The notes under the pieces: generated by a model | Databases searched by the model: none | What the model was told of the DNA's origin: nothing | Seen by the model: only the letters and a program-made list of their open reading frames with translations | NCBI RefSeq assembly: GCF_024323335.1 | Contig: NC_066583.1 | Location: 12,738,665-12,802,664 of the forward strand | DNA: 64,000 nt | DNA from: Lathyrus oleraceus | Lineage: Eukaryota > Streptophyta > Magnoliopsida > Fabales > Fabaceae | Direction of reading: 5' to 3' | Position numbers and translations under genes: made by a program | Shown here: positions 50,358-63,367 of the stretch, in pieces | Layout: each line of letters begins with the position of its first letter | How positions within the stretch are numbered: the stretch's first letter is position 1

Positions 50358-51480
50358 TCATCCATTACCTTGTTCTTCAGATTCAACCCATTATCAATGA
50401 TGTTCTTATTAGGAATGTTGTAGCGACAAATAATCTCTTTCTTGATGAACCATGTGATCACTTATCTCGTCACGTTGGTGTAAGAAGATGGTTCTACCCA
50501 TTTGGTGAAGTAATTGATCGTAACGAGAATAAATCGGTGTCTGTTTGTAGCTTTTGGCTCGATCATCCCGATTATGTATATCCCCCACATAGAGAAAGGG
50601 CATGGAGCAGTGAAGACATTCAAAGGAGTAGGTGGCACATGTACTTTATCTGTATAGATCTAGAACTTGTGACATTTTTTGACGTATTTGAAGCAATTGG
50701 TCTCCATAGTCAACCAGTAATACCCTACTCTGAGAATTTTCTTATCCATGGTGTATCTGTTGGCGTGACTGCTAAAGGATCCTTCATGAATCTCCTTGAT
50801 AAGCATGTATACTTCATATCCATCAAGGTATCTGAGAAAGACCATGTCGTGGTTTAGTTTGTAGAGCACATCACCATTGAGGAAGAATTGGGATGCCAGT
50901 CTTTTGAGTATTTTCTTATCTCGACTTGAAGCATTTATAGGGTACTCTTGTTTATGTAGGAATAGTTTAATGTCGAAAAATGAAGGTTTATTATCCTCTT
51001 CCACTTATACTATTATGCAATATGTTGGCTCATCCAAACGTTGAATCCTTATATAAGGTGATTCATTATACCACTTGAATTTGAACATGGATGAGAAAGT
51101 AGCTAAGTTATCTGCTAGTTGATTCTCTTCTCGAGGGATGTAGTGGAAAGTGATATCATCAAAGTAGGTGATCCTCTTTCGAACGTAGTCTCGGTACTTG
51201 ATTAGCTTAGCATTATGTGTTCCTCATTCCCCTTTGATTTGATTGATAATGAGAGCAGAATCTTCATACACTTCTAAGATCTTGAATCTTAAGTGAATAG
51301 CTTCATCGATTCCTAGGATGCATGCCTCATACTCTTCCATCTTATTAGTGCAGGTGAAACATAACCTTGATAGGATCCATCCTGGATATTAGAAAGGTAG
51401 TATGACACACCATATATTGCCTTAGACGTCGAGCAACCTAGACTAGAGCGTAACAAGTTTTCTCCAAGAGAGAATATTGG
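50358..51480 (-). pseudogene. Ty3/gypsy Ogre/Tat pol fragment (RNase H to integrase core)
   Basis: Read on the minus strand, about 51,370-51,040 gives a second-type (archaeal-like) RNase H as in Tat/Ogre pol (MEEYEACILGIDEA, DSALIINQIKGE, REENQLADNLATFSSMFK). Next, 51,004-50,660 gives the linker and H2C2 zinc region (LYKLNHDMVFLRYLD, IHEGSFSSHAN, YYWLTMETNCFKYVKKCHKF). Then 50,640-50,360 gives the integrase core (FSMWGIYIIGMIEPKA, ITWFIKKEIICRYNIPN, IIDNGLNLKNKVMDE). Several in-frame stops and one frame change make it dead. RT is missing upstream and the integrase end is cut at 50,358. The 51,480 boundary is approximate. Confidence 0.85.
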
Positions 51481-51513
51481 GATTCACAATCAGTGAATTT
51501 CTTGCTCAGGTAG

Positions 51514-52870
51514 TGTCATACCCTAAAATTTACCCTTCCTTTTTCCTTTTGCATACATTAAATCATATCATGCATGACCATTGCATTTGGTCATGGGATC
51601 ACAAGCATGTCCACTTTGTAGTTTGTATCTTAACGTTAGGGTTTCATCTTGATTTTACTTGTCAACTAACCCTAATTTCAATAAGAGATGGTACTTGGTT
51701 GTTCTTGTTACTCATGTAGGTGATCATGTTCCAAATCAGGGCAAGACAAAGGCCTTTTGATCAAGGGAAATGCAAGTTTGCTTCATTGTGATTCAAGGTG
51801 GTTCAGGTGTTTATTTCCATGTCACATCACGCAATCTTCAAGTTATTCTCATGATCACTCAAGCCTTAATCAAGTTTTAATCAAGGGATGCTTACTCTAT
51901 CATATTTTTGGTTTGAAATACAAGAAAACATCAAATTGGAACAAAGGGGCACAAGTTGGTTTAACCTAATTTGCAAGTATGCCATGCCTTTGGTCCAAAC
52001 TCCATAAATTTTTAATTTTTTATCCAAATTCCAAGCTTCTTTGAGCCAAATATTCCTTTTGGGATCCTCTACATCTTTGTTTCAATGGTTAAACATCAAT
52101 TTAATCATTAAGGACCTCATTTTTGCAAAGGACAAAGTTTCCAAAATGGGCCAAAACCTTGTCATGACCACTCCTTTCCACCCTTGCCATTTTCAGCTCA
52201 AGCATTCTTTTGATCCTATTCCTTTTGCATCTTGTTAAGCTTACGGAAAAGATCATTTGGCCGAAGTTTGGCTCAAAATGAACGAGGGAATCAAAAGTTA
52301 TGGTGCTATCAACTTAGGACCTCAAAATGACCAAACATGCCTCAAGCTACTTGACCAATTGCCCAACCTAAATTTTAGGTCAAAACCTCAATTTCCCAAG
52401 CATGTACCTTTCACCTCAAACATCCTTTGGACTTGGTTCTTTTTTCATTGTGTTCTACTCCATGAAAGGATCATTTGGCTCAAAGAAAATTGGAAAACAC
52501 ACGAGTGGATTGGAATTGGCCTAAGCATGAACATGGTGACTTAAACTCTGTTTTGTACCGTGACCTATAATGTGGAATCATGCCAAATTCAACTTGGGAC
52601 CACTTCTCACACACCTAAACTCGTTTATAATGACCAAACTCATCTCACCATAACATAAAACGACTTGAAGAGCGCCAAAATCACGAGCTTGATGCCATTT
52701 TTTCACACAGTTTGGATCACAGAATTTCTGATTTGATTCACACGTTTGGGATTCAATCTCATATGAACCTTGACATCACTCACTTCCCTATAAATATAAT
52801 AAGGTTTTGCCTCATTTTCCAAGCTCCAAGAGCCAAGAAATTCCCTCCTCACTGGAACTAGAAAGCACCA
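51514..52870 (+). mobile_element. Ogre/Tat-like LTR, 5' part (plus strand)
   Basis: It starts TGTCATACCCTAAAATTTACCC, a typical legume Ogre/Tat LTR start, and runs 1.3 kb as non-coding U3. A TATA box at 52,789 is followed by CCTCATTTTCCAAGCTCCAAG and other R/U5-style sequence. It then breaks near 52,870, where the sequence turns into the end of an LTR in the opposite orientation. The left neighbour is the dead pol fragment. Confidence 0.6.
52789..52796 (+). promoter_or_regulatory. TATA box in the Ogre-like LTR
   Basis: CCCTATAAATATAATAAGG precedes a polypyrimidine-rich R-like start, a good plant promoter context. Confidence 0.55.
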
Positions 52871-52879
52871 AAAAAACCG

Positions 52880-53620
52880 GCTAATACTTCGGAAGTCGGT
52901 TAAAACCCTCTAGAGAAAAGGGAAAATAGTCGATAAAACCCTCTAGAGAAAAATAATATGGAAAAGGACTGGTCTTGCAACCAAATATGGATTTGGAAGT
53001 TAGTTATTCAAGGCGAAGGTATTAGCACCCCTCACATCCATGGTAATCGCCAAGGATTTGAGGCCATTGTGCCTACGTATCATCACTGGGGGATGAGGAA
53101 TCAGAGCTTCGTAGTTCGGAGTAGAAATTTTTTATGTGTTGGTTGATTTTACCTTGAAAAAGGGTTTTCTGAGTGATGCCATAAAGCGCAAAAATAAGGT
53201 TGGATGAGTTGACGTTTGTTATAGGTTTTTTGAAATAAAAGAAATGTTTTTATTAGAATTGCACTAAAGACTATGGACGGAGGTGAATATTTCAGACAAA
53301 CAAGCCAAGCGTCTTACCAAAATACTAAGCATAAGGGTACGAAAAATCCATTCTTACTCATTCCCCATCACTTAAGGCTCGTGACGCATAATTCTAATTG
53401 CATTTTTATTGTGTTTTGAATTTGATTAAGAAAATGCCTTTTAACGTGGGAACAAGGGTCTATTGCTTGATTTTGAAATGGTGACATACACGGATATTTA
53501 TAGAGAGATGATACGAGAAATAAAGGATCTCATTGTAAGGTAGCCCAAGAGAAAGGTTTGTGTGTGCAAAGTGACATATGGTAACAATTGGATAATGGGC
53601 TTAAAAGAATGTCTCCCTAG
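52880..53620 (-). mobile_element. Ogre-like LTR 3' end, inverted copy
   Basis: On the minus strand this resembles the plus-strand LTR end at 49.4-50.3 kb. Shared blocks are GGTATTAGCACCCCTCACAT (53,018) against the reverse complement near 50,205, ATTGCACTAAAGACTATGGA (53,259) against 49,870, CACTTAAGGCTCGTG (53,368) against 49,750, and GTAGCCCAAGAGAAAG (53,540) against 49,460. The order is mirrored. It is shorter than the plus-strand copy and lacks the stretch between the CATCCATGG block and the CGCCAAGGAT block. Confidence 0.7.
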
Positions 53621-54655
53621 GGTAGTGCCATGAATGATATTCTCATAATAAAAGATTGCAAGTTATAGATAAAAATCCAAGTCAGAGCATTTCGTCAAGA
53701 ATTAGGGAAAAATCTAAATGCAAGGGTCCTAATGAATCCTCTAAGTCCACAGTGGGTCACAGATTAATGCAATTTTTTGGTCCTTTGATTTTGTCATGTT
53801 TTTTGTTCTTTTTAACTATGCAATGACAAATGAGTAAATGGAAAATGAAATAAATATACATGAGGTATATGTATAATGATGAATATGAGAATAAAGTGTT
53901 TGAAGATAAGTGACAATAAAGTAAATTGACAAGAGAGATAAATGACAATAAGATAAATTAGGTCAATAAGATCAATGGTTAGTGATAAAAGTTAGTGGTT
54001 AGAAATTAATTTGCACAAGGTAATCACCTAGGGATTATCTATCCAAGTGTCAAAGACTCAAAATATGGCGCATCGAGGGATAACCTATCATTGATGCAAA
54101 GTATTAAAGTGATTCATGATCATCTATCAATGATTTGAAGAGTGGAAGATTGTATCACCCAAATAATTACAAGTTAAAAGTAAATTAAGGTACAAGTTAA
54201 ACATCCAAATCCAAGTGTTAATGGTTAATGATCAATGGAAACAATGTAACACAAATAGAATTAGAAAGCAAAACGCAAGTAACTCAAGGTCTCATCTACA
54301 CATCAAAAGGTTCAAACATGATCAACTAAGGGCAATCTATCATCGCCTAAAAGTGTCAAGAATGATCTATTGATCATTCATCAACATATTTGAAGTGTTA
54401 AAGATTTAATCAACCCTGAGGTCAATTACCAATGATCAAGAAATTGTCATCAACCATGACCAAACACAAGGGCAAAAAGGTCCAATTAAAAAGATGGAAA
54501 TAATTAATGGTAATAATAAAAATATTTGATGGAATGTATTTAACAAAATATTTGATTAAAATAAATAAATAAGAAAACAAAAGGAAACTAAAAATGGTAA
54601 AGGGTGTTAATAAAGTAAAAAATTAAAAGAAAAAAGAAAAAGAAACAAAAAAGGC
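53621..54655. other. AT-rich sequence without a gene
   Basis: No frame or RNA gene seen. The style (many ATCAA, AAGTGTTAAAG phrases, loosely repeated GATCATCTATCAATGAT-like words) suggests decayed retroelement leader or LTR, perhaps continuing the inverted fragment to its left. Confidence 0.4.
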
Positions 54656-54722
54656 ACCTTGAACCCTCAACCTTGGGGTTATAGACCAAATACCATACCA
54701 CTGAGCCAAATGTGCTTAGCTA
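54650..54722 (-). repeat. tRNA-like segment, possible SINE head or degraded tRNA
   Basis: On the minus strand, TTGGCTCAGTGGTATGGT matches an A-box pattern (TGGCNNAGTGG). About 30 bases on, GTTGAGGGTTCAAGG matches a B-box pattern (GGTTCRANNC), ending GTGCC. This is the arrangement of the pol III promoter inside a tRNA. A full cloverleaf with closed acceptor stem was not found, so it is more likely a tRNA-derived repeat than a working tRNA. Confidence 0.4.
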
Positions 54723-54740
54723 CCAATTAAACACGCACAT

Positions 54741-56980
<2,240 letters not shown>

Positions 56981-56984
56981 ATTA

Positions 56985-57190
56985 AGCAGATATCCCATAG
57001 TAACCTTAGAACTATAGAAGGCTCCCATTGAGTATAACGGAAGTGAGGATTGCCTAACACCTTCCTCTGACTTAACTGCCTCCTGAATCCTAGGTATCAT
57101 CCTTAACTTTAGGTTTTACCATTATTTCCCTGTTCATTTAGGAACGAACAAAAAATGATGGATACTATGTAATTTTCCAACCGCGACAGC
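56985..57190 (+). mobile_element. Diverged Ogre/Tat-like LTR end
   Basis: The series CCCATTGAGTATAACGGAAGTGAGG, CTAACACCTTCCTC, CTTAACTGCCTCCTGAATC and a final GGAACGAAC mirrors, with many changes, the LTR end at 50,180-50,325. It then joins the gag pseudogene. Confidence 0.45.
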
Positions 57191-58450
57191 GAGCATCTAG
57201 AGTCCAGGTCCCATGACTGGTGTCTTAACTTCGTTGCTAAAGATATCTGCAACATAGACTATCTTGTCCTTAGGTACATACATCTTTTTGGGTCCTTTGG
57301 GGTTAGTTTTCCTAGAGTTTTTAATAAACATAGGTTTTTGTGCAGGATATCTATACATGAATGCATAGTTGAAACGGGAATGAGGTTTTACTTTAGCATT
57401 AGGTTTTAAAACAATACTAGCTTTAGACATAACTCCATTTTGTTTCCTAGAAGTGACAAAATAGGACTGAAGAATATTTGCCTTCTCATCATGGGACTGA
57501 AGAATATTTGCCTTCTCATCTTTTTCAGAATCAAATTATTCATCAAAATCATAACCAATACCTATTATTTCGTTTTTGCTAACGCCATAAATCATGGAAG
57601 CCATTAAACTTCTATTTAGGCTTCTAGCAAGAAATCTCTAGAAATATTTATCATATTTCTTTATGATATCACCAGAACCTGTAGAGACTCTTGCTTTAAG
57701 GCACAAAGGTATTGTTTTTCAAAATAAGATTTTCTTTACTCAAACTTGAGAATCCTTTTTGAAGCTTATGATATGGTTATGATTCAGATACATGAATCTT
57801 CTTCAGATCCTTGTAATTGTCTAGAAAATTCTGATACTTGTCTAGAACTTCGGATAAATTAGATTCAATTTCATAACGAGAGAGCTCAAAAAATACCTCT
57901 TTAGAATCTGACTCAAATTCTGATTCTAATTAAATCATTTATGTAAGAGCTTTTATGCAAGCCATTAGTGCCATGTTAGCTTATGAAGACACTTAATCAT
58001 CCCATGTTGCCACTAGAACCTTCTTCTTTCTTCTGAAATTCTTCTTAGGCATGTCTTCCTTTAACTCGAGACATTCATTATTGATGTGGCCAAACTCCTT
58101 GCACTAAAATCACGTGAGTTCTTTGCCAGCTCCAACTTTCTTAGATCCAGAAGTGGACTCTGAACGACCACATGTCCTTCTTTGTCCTCTGAATTTCCCT
58201 TACCTTTTTTTCCAGAGTTAATTTACACACCTGGATAGAAGAGGCAATTAATATTCTCCTTCTAGTTCCTCTTCAGACTCTTCATCTGTTTCTACATGAA
58301 AAGCTCTTATCTTCTCAAAAATCTTTTTGAAGACTTCAGAGCAACAAATTTGCTCTTTCTCTTGGGCTCATCTCCCTCAAGCTCAATCTCAGGACTTTTT
58401 AAAGAACTAATTAGTTATTCAAGAGAAGTGTTTCTCAATCTCTTGGTATA
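57190..58450 (-). pseudogene. Decayed copia gag (minus strand)
   Basis: Read on the minus strand from about 58,450, fragments of a legume copia gag appear in order: EIELEGDEPKRKSKFVALKS, then a basic linker, a zinc knuckle CKEFGHINNEC (near 58,105) with the first Cys lost, KEDMPKKNFRRKKKVLVATW, ANMALMACIKAL, and at 57,430-57,197 the pre-protease stretch with PKKMYVPKDKIVYVADIFSN. Several stops and frame changes break it. Nothing of protease, integrase or RT follows. It is cut at about 57,190 by an LTR-like sequence. The style is SIRE-like but it is distinct from the complete SIRE element in this window. Confidence 0.7.
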
Positions 58451-58556
58451 ATTATTCGAAAAATGTATAAATATCTTTAAAAACAATATATAAATTATGT
58501 TGATCCTATTCCTTAAATTTTAATTTTAAATTAATTTTTAAAATATTTTCAAAGCC

Positions 58557-58589
58557 ATTTATTATTATTATTATTATTATTATAATATT

Positions 58590-58622
<33 letters not shown>

Positions 58623-58639
58623 TATTATTATTATTATTA
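58557..58639. repeat. (ATT)n-(ATA)n-(ATT)n palindromic microsatellite
   Basis: A run of ATT repeats switches to AAT and back to ATT, so the arms are complementary and could form a hairpin. Confidence 0.9.
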
Positions 58640-58687
58640 GAAAATAGTCTATAATGAATAATAATAATACTTATTATTATTATTGTG

Positions 58688-58764
58688 AATAATTATCATC
58701 CCCGCAATAATAAGTATTACAGTTTTAAGATAATATATTATTATTATTGTGGGGATAATTATTA
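58688..58764. repeat. Inverted repeat with GGGG/CCCC core
   Basis: AATAATTATCATCCCCGCAATAATA (shortened here as arms at 58,688-58,712) is mirrored by TATTATTATTGTGGGGATAATTATT-type sequence at about 58,740-58,764, with a 27-base loop. Possibly a small foldback or MITE remnant. Confidence 0.55.
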
Positions 58765-58799
58765 TGAAGTTTTTTAAAAAAAATTCCAAAAATACCCCC

Positions 58800-58925
58800 T
58801 TTTTAAAAAAAATTACAAAAATGGGCATTTTTTGCCCTATTTTTCACTTGGGTGCCACCCTAGTTGGCGCCTACCCTTAAGGGTAGGGCAAGTCGCCACT
58901 AGGAGTGGCGCCTACCTTTAAAATA
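58800..58925. other. GGCGCC-rich dyad region, possible MULE subterminal part
   Basis: GTTGGCGCCTACCC, TTAAGGG, TAGGGCAAGTCGCCACTAGG and AGTGGCGCCTACC make several short dyads in an otherwise AT-rich zone, preceded by two copies of an AAAAATTACAAAAAT/ATTCCAAAAAT theme. It lies beyond the 3' end of the PMD gene, where the left end of the MULE would be expected. No terminal inverted repeat can be proven without the right end. Confidence 0.3.
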
Positions 58926-59038
58926 TATATTTTTATTTTTAATATGTTTTTTTTAATTTGTTTTAATTTATTAATTTATATTTATTATAAATGATATTAA
59001 TATATATTAATACATATATATAAATAATATTATTTACA

Positions 59039-59181
<143 letters not shown>

Positions 59182-59269
59182 TTAATTTATAAGTAACTAA
59201 TATTATTTATAAATTTTTGGAAAAAAAATTAATTTATATACATGTAAATAAATCTTTATGTACATGTAA

Positions 59270-59273
<4 letters not shown>

Positions 59274-59332
<59 letters not shown>
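59274..59332. repeat. (TA)n microsatellite
   Basis: Second TA tract, about 59 bp, 95 bp after the first. The region between and to 59,460 is AT-rich and has no gene. Confidence 0.95.
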
Positions 59333-59335
<3 letters not shown>

Positions 59336-59464
59336 ATATGATACACAATATCTTTAAAGATAAAGATATAAAGATAATAAACACAAAATATTTTTATTAA
59401 AATAATACACAAGACAAATATTATAAAGATATGATACAACATTGCATTATTAATTTGGGATTTA

Positions 59465-61714
59465 TCACATATGATGCGGTCGCTGGTACGATCCGCACGG
59501 GGGATGTCTAACTACTCGCCTAGACGGTTCACGTGGTGGTGGTGCTTCCCTATTACCACCCCTAGTCCTAACGCGTCCCCTTGCCGTTTGCCGTTGTGGT
59601 TGGGTCGAAGTCCCTTCAATGCTGTAGGAAAGACGGGTGCCCTCTGCGCCCTCAAAGCTTTGTCTCGGTGAGACAAACTGACTACTGTTGGGTGCCCCCT
59701 CGAAATGTGGTCTTTGGTAGTTTAGGGTTGAATCAGGTTGGCCAAAGAACAATGTTTGTTGTGGTGTGTAGTAGTCTTGTTGGTAATCCTCTTGTATACC
59801 CGTGTCGGGGCTAGGTGGAGGACTGGAAGAGCTCGGGACATTGTCGTGATGGAAGTGTTGGGATTGGTGGATGTGAGGGGATTGATATTGTGGTAGGTGT
59901 TGGGACTGTTGATGGTGGTGGGAATGTTGAGGTTGGTGTTGGTAATCTTCATGGTATTGGGGTTGAGTTTGGGGTATGTAGTGTTGATTTGGTTGGGGGT
60001 GGACATGTGTTGTGGTGGTTGTTGTTGGTAATACGGTGGTGGTGGTTGTTGTTGGTAATAAGGTGGTGGTGGTTGTTGTTGGTAAAATGGTGGTGGTGGT
60101 TGTTGTTGGTAATACTGTGGTGGTTGTTGTTGTTGGGAATATTGTGGTGGTTGTTGTTGTTGGAAATATGGTTGTTGCATCCGAGGATCGTCCAAATAGA
60201 ACGGGTCAGACACAATCATTTCTGGATTTGTATTTGCTCTATACCAATCCACATATTCCCTTGTCGGCTTCATTTCGTTGGGCGCCACCGGAAATTGTAG
60301 AACATAATGGGCACGGTCTTTCCACATTTTACGGAACTCCTTTGCAAATTCCTTCCAATTTTGGGCATACCACTGGTGGCTGACTTTTTTTAGATGCCAA
60401 GGTTCCAAAGACATTGGAGGGCCTGGGATTTCTTGATGCATTCCGAATTGCAGTTTGACATGGTCACTTTGGTGCATCTCCACAGTGGTGAACCGCATTA
60501 TAGCCGTTTTTGCTGTCCAAACAGCTGCATCTTCGGGGTTGGGTTGATGTTCCAGTCCCAAATATGGCCTCCAAATAAACTGCAAAGAAAAAGGTAAATA
60601 TGTTATTTATTGAGAATGCTTGATATTAATAAATCAGTTAGAAAATGAGTGATTTAGTGGTAATACATCTTGTGCTCGGAGACGATCCAAGAGTTGACGA
60701 TAAAATATTATTTTATTTTTGGGGGTAAGACTGTAATCTAGTCCGGTTGTAATGAACCTAAACAAAAAAAGATAAATAATATTATTTACAAATATTTATA
60801 GAATAAATATACAAAATGAAATAACATCATAAATTTACCTAGTTGCGTAGGGGAAGGAGTAGACGTTAGGATTTTCTGGGGCTAGCCTCGGCAATCTCCA
60901 CCACCCCCATGTTTGGAGCAAAAAAGCACATCCGAAAAATGTACAGTGGTCATTTTGTGCATTTTTACACAAAGATCTATATAGGAAAGCCAATACAGCA
61001 GAACCCCAACTATATGTGCTTATTCTATCAATGTCCTCGAGCAAACTCAAGTACATAAAGTTTATGCTATTTCCCGTGTCTTCGGGAAATAGCAAGTTCC
61101 CAAACAATAACATAATGTAAACCCTGGTTTTTATGATTTTTTCTTGTTCGGACGAATCCTCAGTCAAAGTTATGGAGTCGTGGTAGAATTGGAGGCTCGA
61201 TAGTTTAATACTCTGGCCCCTTGCTTTTGCAGATCCCTCACCCTCGACCAGGTCTACGCCCAACATTTGAACACATATTTCGTTGGGCTGTTGAACATTT
61301 CCAGTCACAGGCTTACCATCTATTCGAAGACCCAAAAGCATGTACACGTCCTCTAGTGTGACGGTACATTCACCGATTGGTAGGTGAAAAGTGTGTGTCT
61401 CTGGTCTCCAACGTTCACACAAAGCAAGAATAAATTTGATATCAATTGTGGCATTTACGACATGCATAACATGACCGAACCCCGCACGCTCTATGTAAGG
61501 TACGCACCATGGGTCTGGATAAGGCATAGGGTGTGAACGTTGACGAAATTTCTTGGGATCCTTTAAAAACAAACAATATAAACAATCATTAGATTGGACT
61601 TTTAAAAAACAAATTATAAACATACGAAAGAGGCAATGTTCAAGAAAAACTTACGAATGAGGCAATGTTTGCCCTAGTGCCTCTGTGTTCTTGGCCCATG
61701 GTAAGAAGAGACAT
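59465..61714 (-). CDS. Plant mobile domain (PMD) protein, MAIN/PP7-long-form-like, four exons
   Basis: Exons on the minus strand: 61,714-61,655, 61,560-60,839, 60,757-60,667 and 60,579-59,465. All introns (94, 81, 87 bp) are GT-AG and keep phase. I chose the ATG at 61,714; one at 61,699 is in frame. The product is about 660 residues. Exon 2 carries the PMD core: FHLPIGECTVTLEDVYMLLG, WGSAVLAFLYRSLC and WWRLPRLAP. Exon 3 (FITTGLDYSLTPKNKIIFYR) and the start of exon 4 complete it. The tail is a Q/P-rich repeat, then a basic RGRVRTRGG end. PMD proteins occur as host silencing factors (MAIN, MAIL1) and as cargo of transposons. Here a neighbouring MuDR-like gene argues for the latter. The tail changes frame near 60,000, which may be a true lesion or an assembly error in low-complexity sequence. 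Confidence 0.85.
60012..60175 (-). repeat. Coding tandem repeat for the Q/P-rich tail
   Basis: About six copies of a ~30-bp unit encode Q-Q-Q-P-P-P-P-(Y/F)-Y runs in exon 4 of the PMD gene. The opposite strand shows long open frames of Val/Gly and Trp/Leu repeats that are only shadows. Confidence 0.9.
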
Positions 61715-61813
61715 GATTGCAATGTAGAACGAAGCTTGGTGGATTAGAAGTTTCGCCGGAGTTCTCTGAATAAAAGTGTTAGTGGTTGATGAAAACTTGC
61801 AAGAATGACCTTC

Positions 61814-61821
61814 TATTTATA
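61814..61821 (-). promoter_or_regulatory. TATA box of the PMD gene
   Basis: TATAAATA on the minus strand lies 100 bp upstream of the chosen ATG at 61,714. The context is GAGTATAAATAGAAGG. Confidence 0.75.
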
Positions 61822-61844
61822 CTCGTTTTCAAATAGATTGAATA

Positions 61845-62520
61845 TGCAAAAATGTGACACGTGTAAGGCATGCGTGGGAATCTTGCAGGCTAGGTGGATA
61901 GGTTGGCATGCATTGGTACAGATTAGGTTGCACTTGTCTTGTCTAGGGAAAGGCTTGGTGGAACCTGATGATGCAAAGATGTGACACGTGTAAGGCATGC
62001 GTGGGAATCTTGCAGAATAGGTGTAGGCTAGGTGCAGGCTAGGTGGATAGGTTGGCATGCATTGGTATAGATTAGGTTGCACTTGTCTTGTCTAGGGGAA
62101 GGCTTGGTGGAACCTGATGATGCAAAGATGTGACACGTGTAAGGCATGCGTGGGAATCTTGCAGAATAAGTGCAGGCTAGGTGCAGGCTAGGTGGATAGG
62201 TTGGCATGCATAGGTACAGATTAGGTTGCACTTGTCTTGTCTTGGGGAAGACTTGGTGGTAGTGTTGCATGCAAAGATGTGACACGTGTAAGGCATGCGT
62301 GGGAATCTTGCAGACTAGGTTCAGGCTAGGTGCAGGCTAGGTGGATAGTTTGGCATGCATTGGTACAGATTAGGTTGCACTTATCTTGTCTTGGGGAAAA
62401 CTTTGTGGTAGTGTTGCATGCAAAGATGTGACACGTGTAAGACATGCGTGGGAATCTTGCAGACTAGGTGGTGAAGACATTTGATGGATAGGCATGCGTG
62501 GGAATCTTGTTTTGAATATT
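61845..62520 (-). repeat. ~150-bp tandem repeats with G-box and RY motifs (PMD promoter side)
   Basis: Five copies, with CACGTG at 61,858, 61,985, 62,134, 62,283 and 62,432 (spacing 127, 149, 149, 149). Each unit reads GTGACACGTGTAAGGCATGC, then GTGGGAATCTTGCAG, AGGCTAGGTGGATAG, GGCATGCATTGGTA, and CACTTGTCTTGTC. CACGTG is the bZIP/bHLH G-box. CATGCA is the RY core bound by B3 factors. The array begins about 40 bp upstream of the PMD TATA box. Open frames here are repeat artefacts. Confidence 0.85.
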
Positions 62521-63250
62521 ATTTTAGTACAACAGTTTTAGAAAGTTTAAATTGGTTTGTAATTCAATTTCGTTAATCAGGTTGTTTAAAATAAATAATT
62601 AAGCTTAAATAAGATTGAATATTATTTTAAACACATAATGGAAAAAAGAGGTAGTTTATTATTGGAAGCGTGATATTCAGTATTAGAAGTTCAAGAAGTT
62701 TAACTTTTCGCTATGGAGTTATTCACTTTCAATTTGCACATGAAGACGAAGCTATTGTTGGTGCAAGCAAAGCTAAAGCCGAGAGAACATATTTGAAAAG
62801 GCATGTGTGGGAATCTTGCAGGCTAGGTGGATAGGTTGGCATGCATTGGTACAGATTAGGTGGTGAAGGCATTTGATGGATAGGCATGCGTGGGAATCTT
62901 GCAGACTTGGTGGTAGTATAATGCATTATCCAAAAATATGAGTATTACAACTATTGTTGACCTACTGATGCATGCAGTAGACGTGTCAAAATTATTACAT
63001 GCATGCAGCTCCACCTAGCCTGCAAGATTCTCAGAGAAGACAAGACTGATGCATGCAGTAGACGTGTCTTATGTGAAGACATGCATGCAGCTCCACCTAG
63101 CCTGCAAGATTCTCAGCCAACTTTGCATGCCTTCCTCCTACCCAAATTTTTGCATGCGTTACACGTGTCCAAGTTTTGCATGCGCTACTCTTGGGGAAGG
63201 CTTGGTTGAAGACATGCATGCAAAGATGTGTGGGCTTGGTTGCAGACTTG
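62521..63250. promoter_or_regulatory. Centre of the divergent promoter with dispersed repeat pieces
   Basis: No gene. Parts of the ~150-bp unit recur at 62,800-62,925 (same orientation) and, inverted, at 63,003-63,040 and 63,083-63,117 (CCACCTAGCCTGCAAGATTC, twice, each after a GATGCATGCAGTAGACGTGT motif or close variant). An inverted G-box copy (ACACGTGTCC) is at 63,161. GCATGC and TGCATGCA words are frequent. 62,520-62,700 is plain AT-rich sequence. Confidence 0.65.
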
Positions 63251-63257
63251 GTGGTAG

Positions 63258-63265
63258 TATAAATA
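63258..63265 (+). promoter_or_regulatory. TATA box of the MuDR-like gene
   Basis: TATAAATA lies 110 bp before the ATG at 63,368, mirroring the PMD side. It is preceded by GCAGACTTGGTGGTAG, which also occurs near 62,898. Confidence 0.75.
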
Positions 63266-63367
63266 TTCACACACATTTTCACAAAGGTATTCACAATATC
63301 TTCACATATATCTTCAAAATATCTTCACATATATCTTCACAAAATCTTCACAAAACCCTCACATATC

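Noticed and set aside
50339..50857. 172-codon plus-strand frame
   Set aside because: Antisense to the Ogre/Tat integrase fragment, which is the true homology.
59815..60383. Plus-strand frames with long Val/Gly and Trp/Leu runs
   Set aside because: Antisense shadows of the Q/P-rich tail repeats of the PMD gene.
61813..62926. Minus-strand frames with QPNLYQCMPTYPPSLHLA repeats
   Set aside because: They arise from the ~150-bp promoter tandem repeats, lack a family match and sit upstream of the TATA box.
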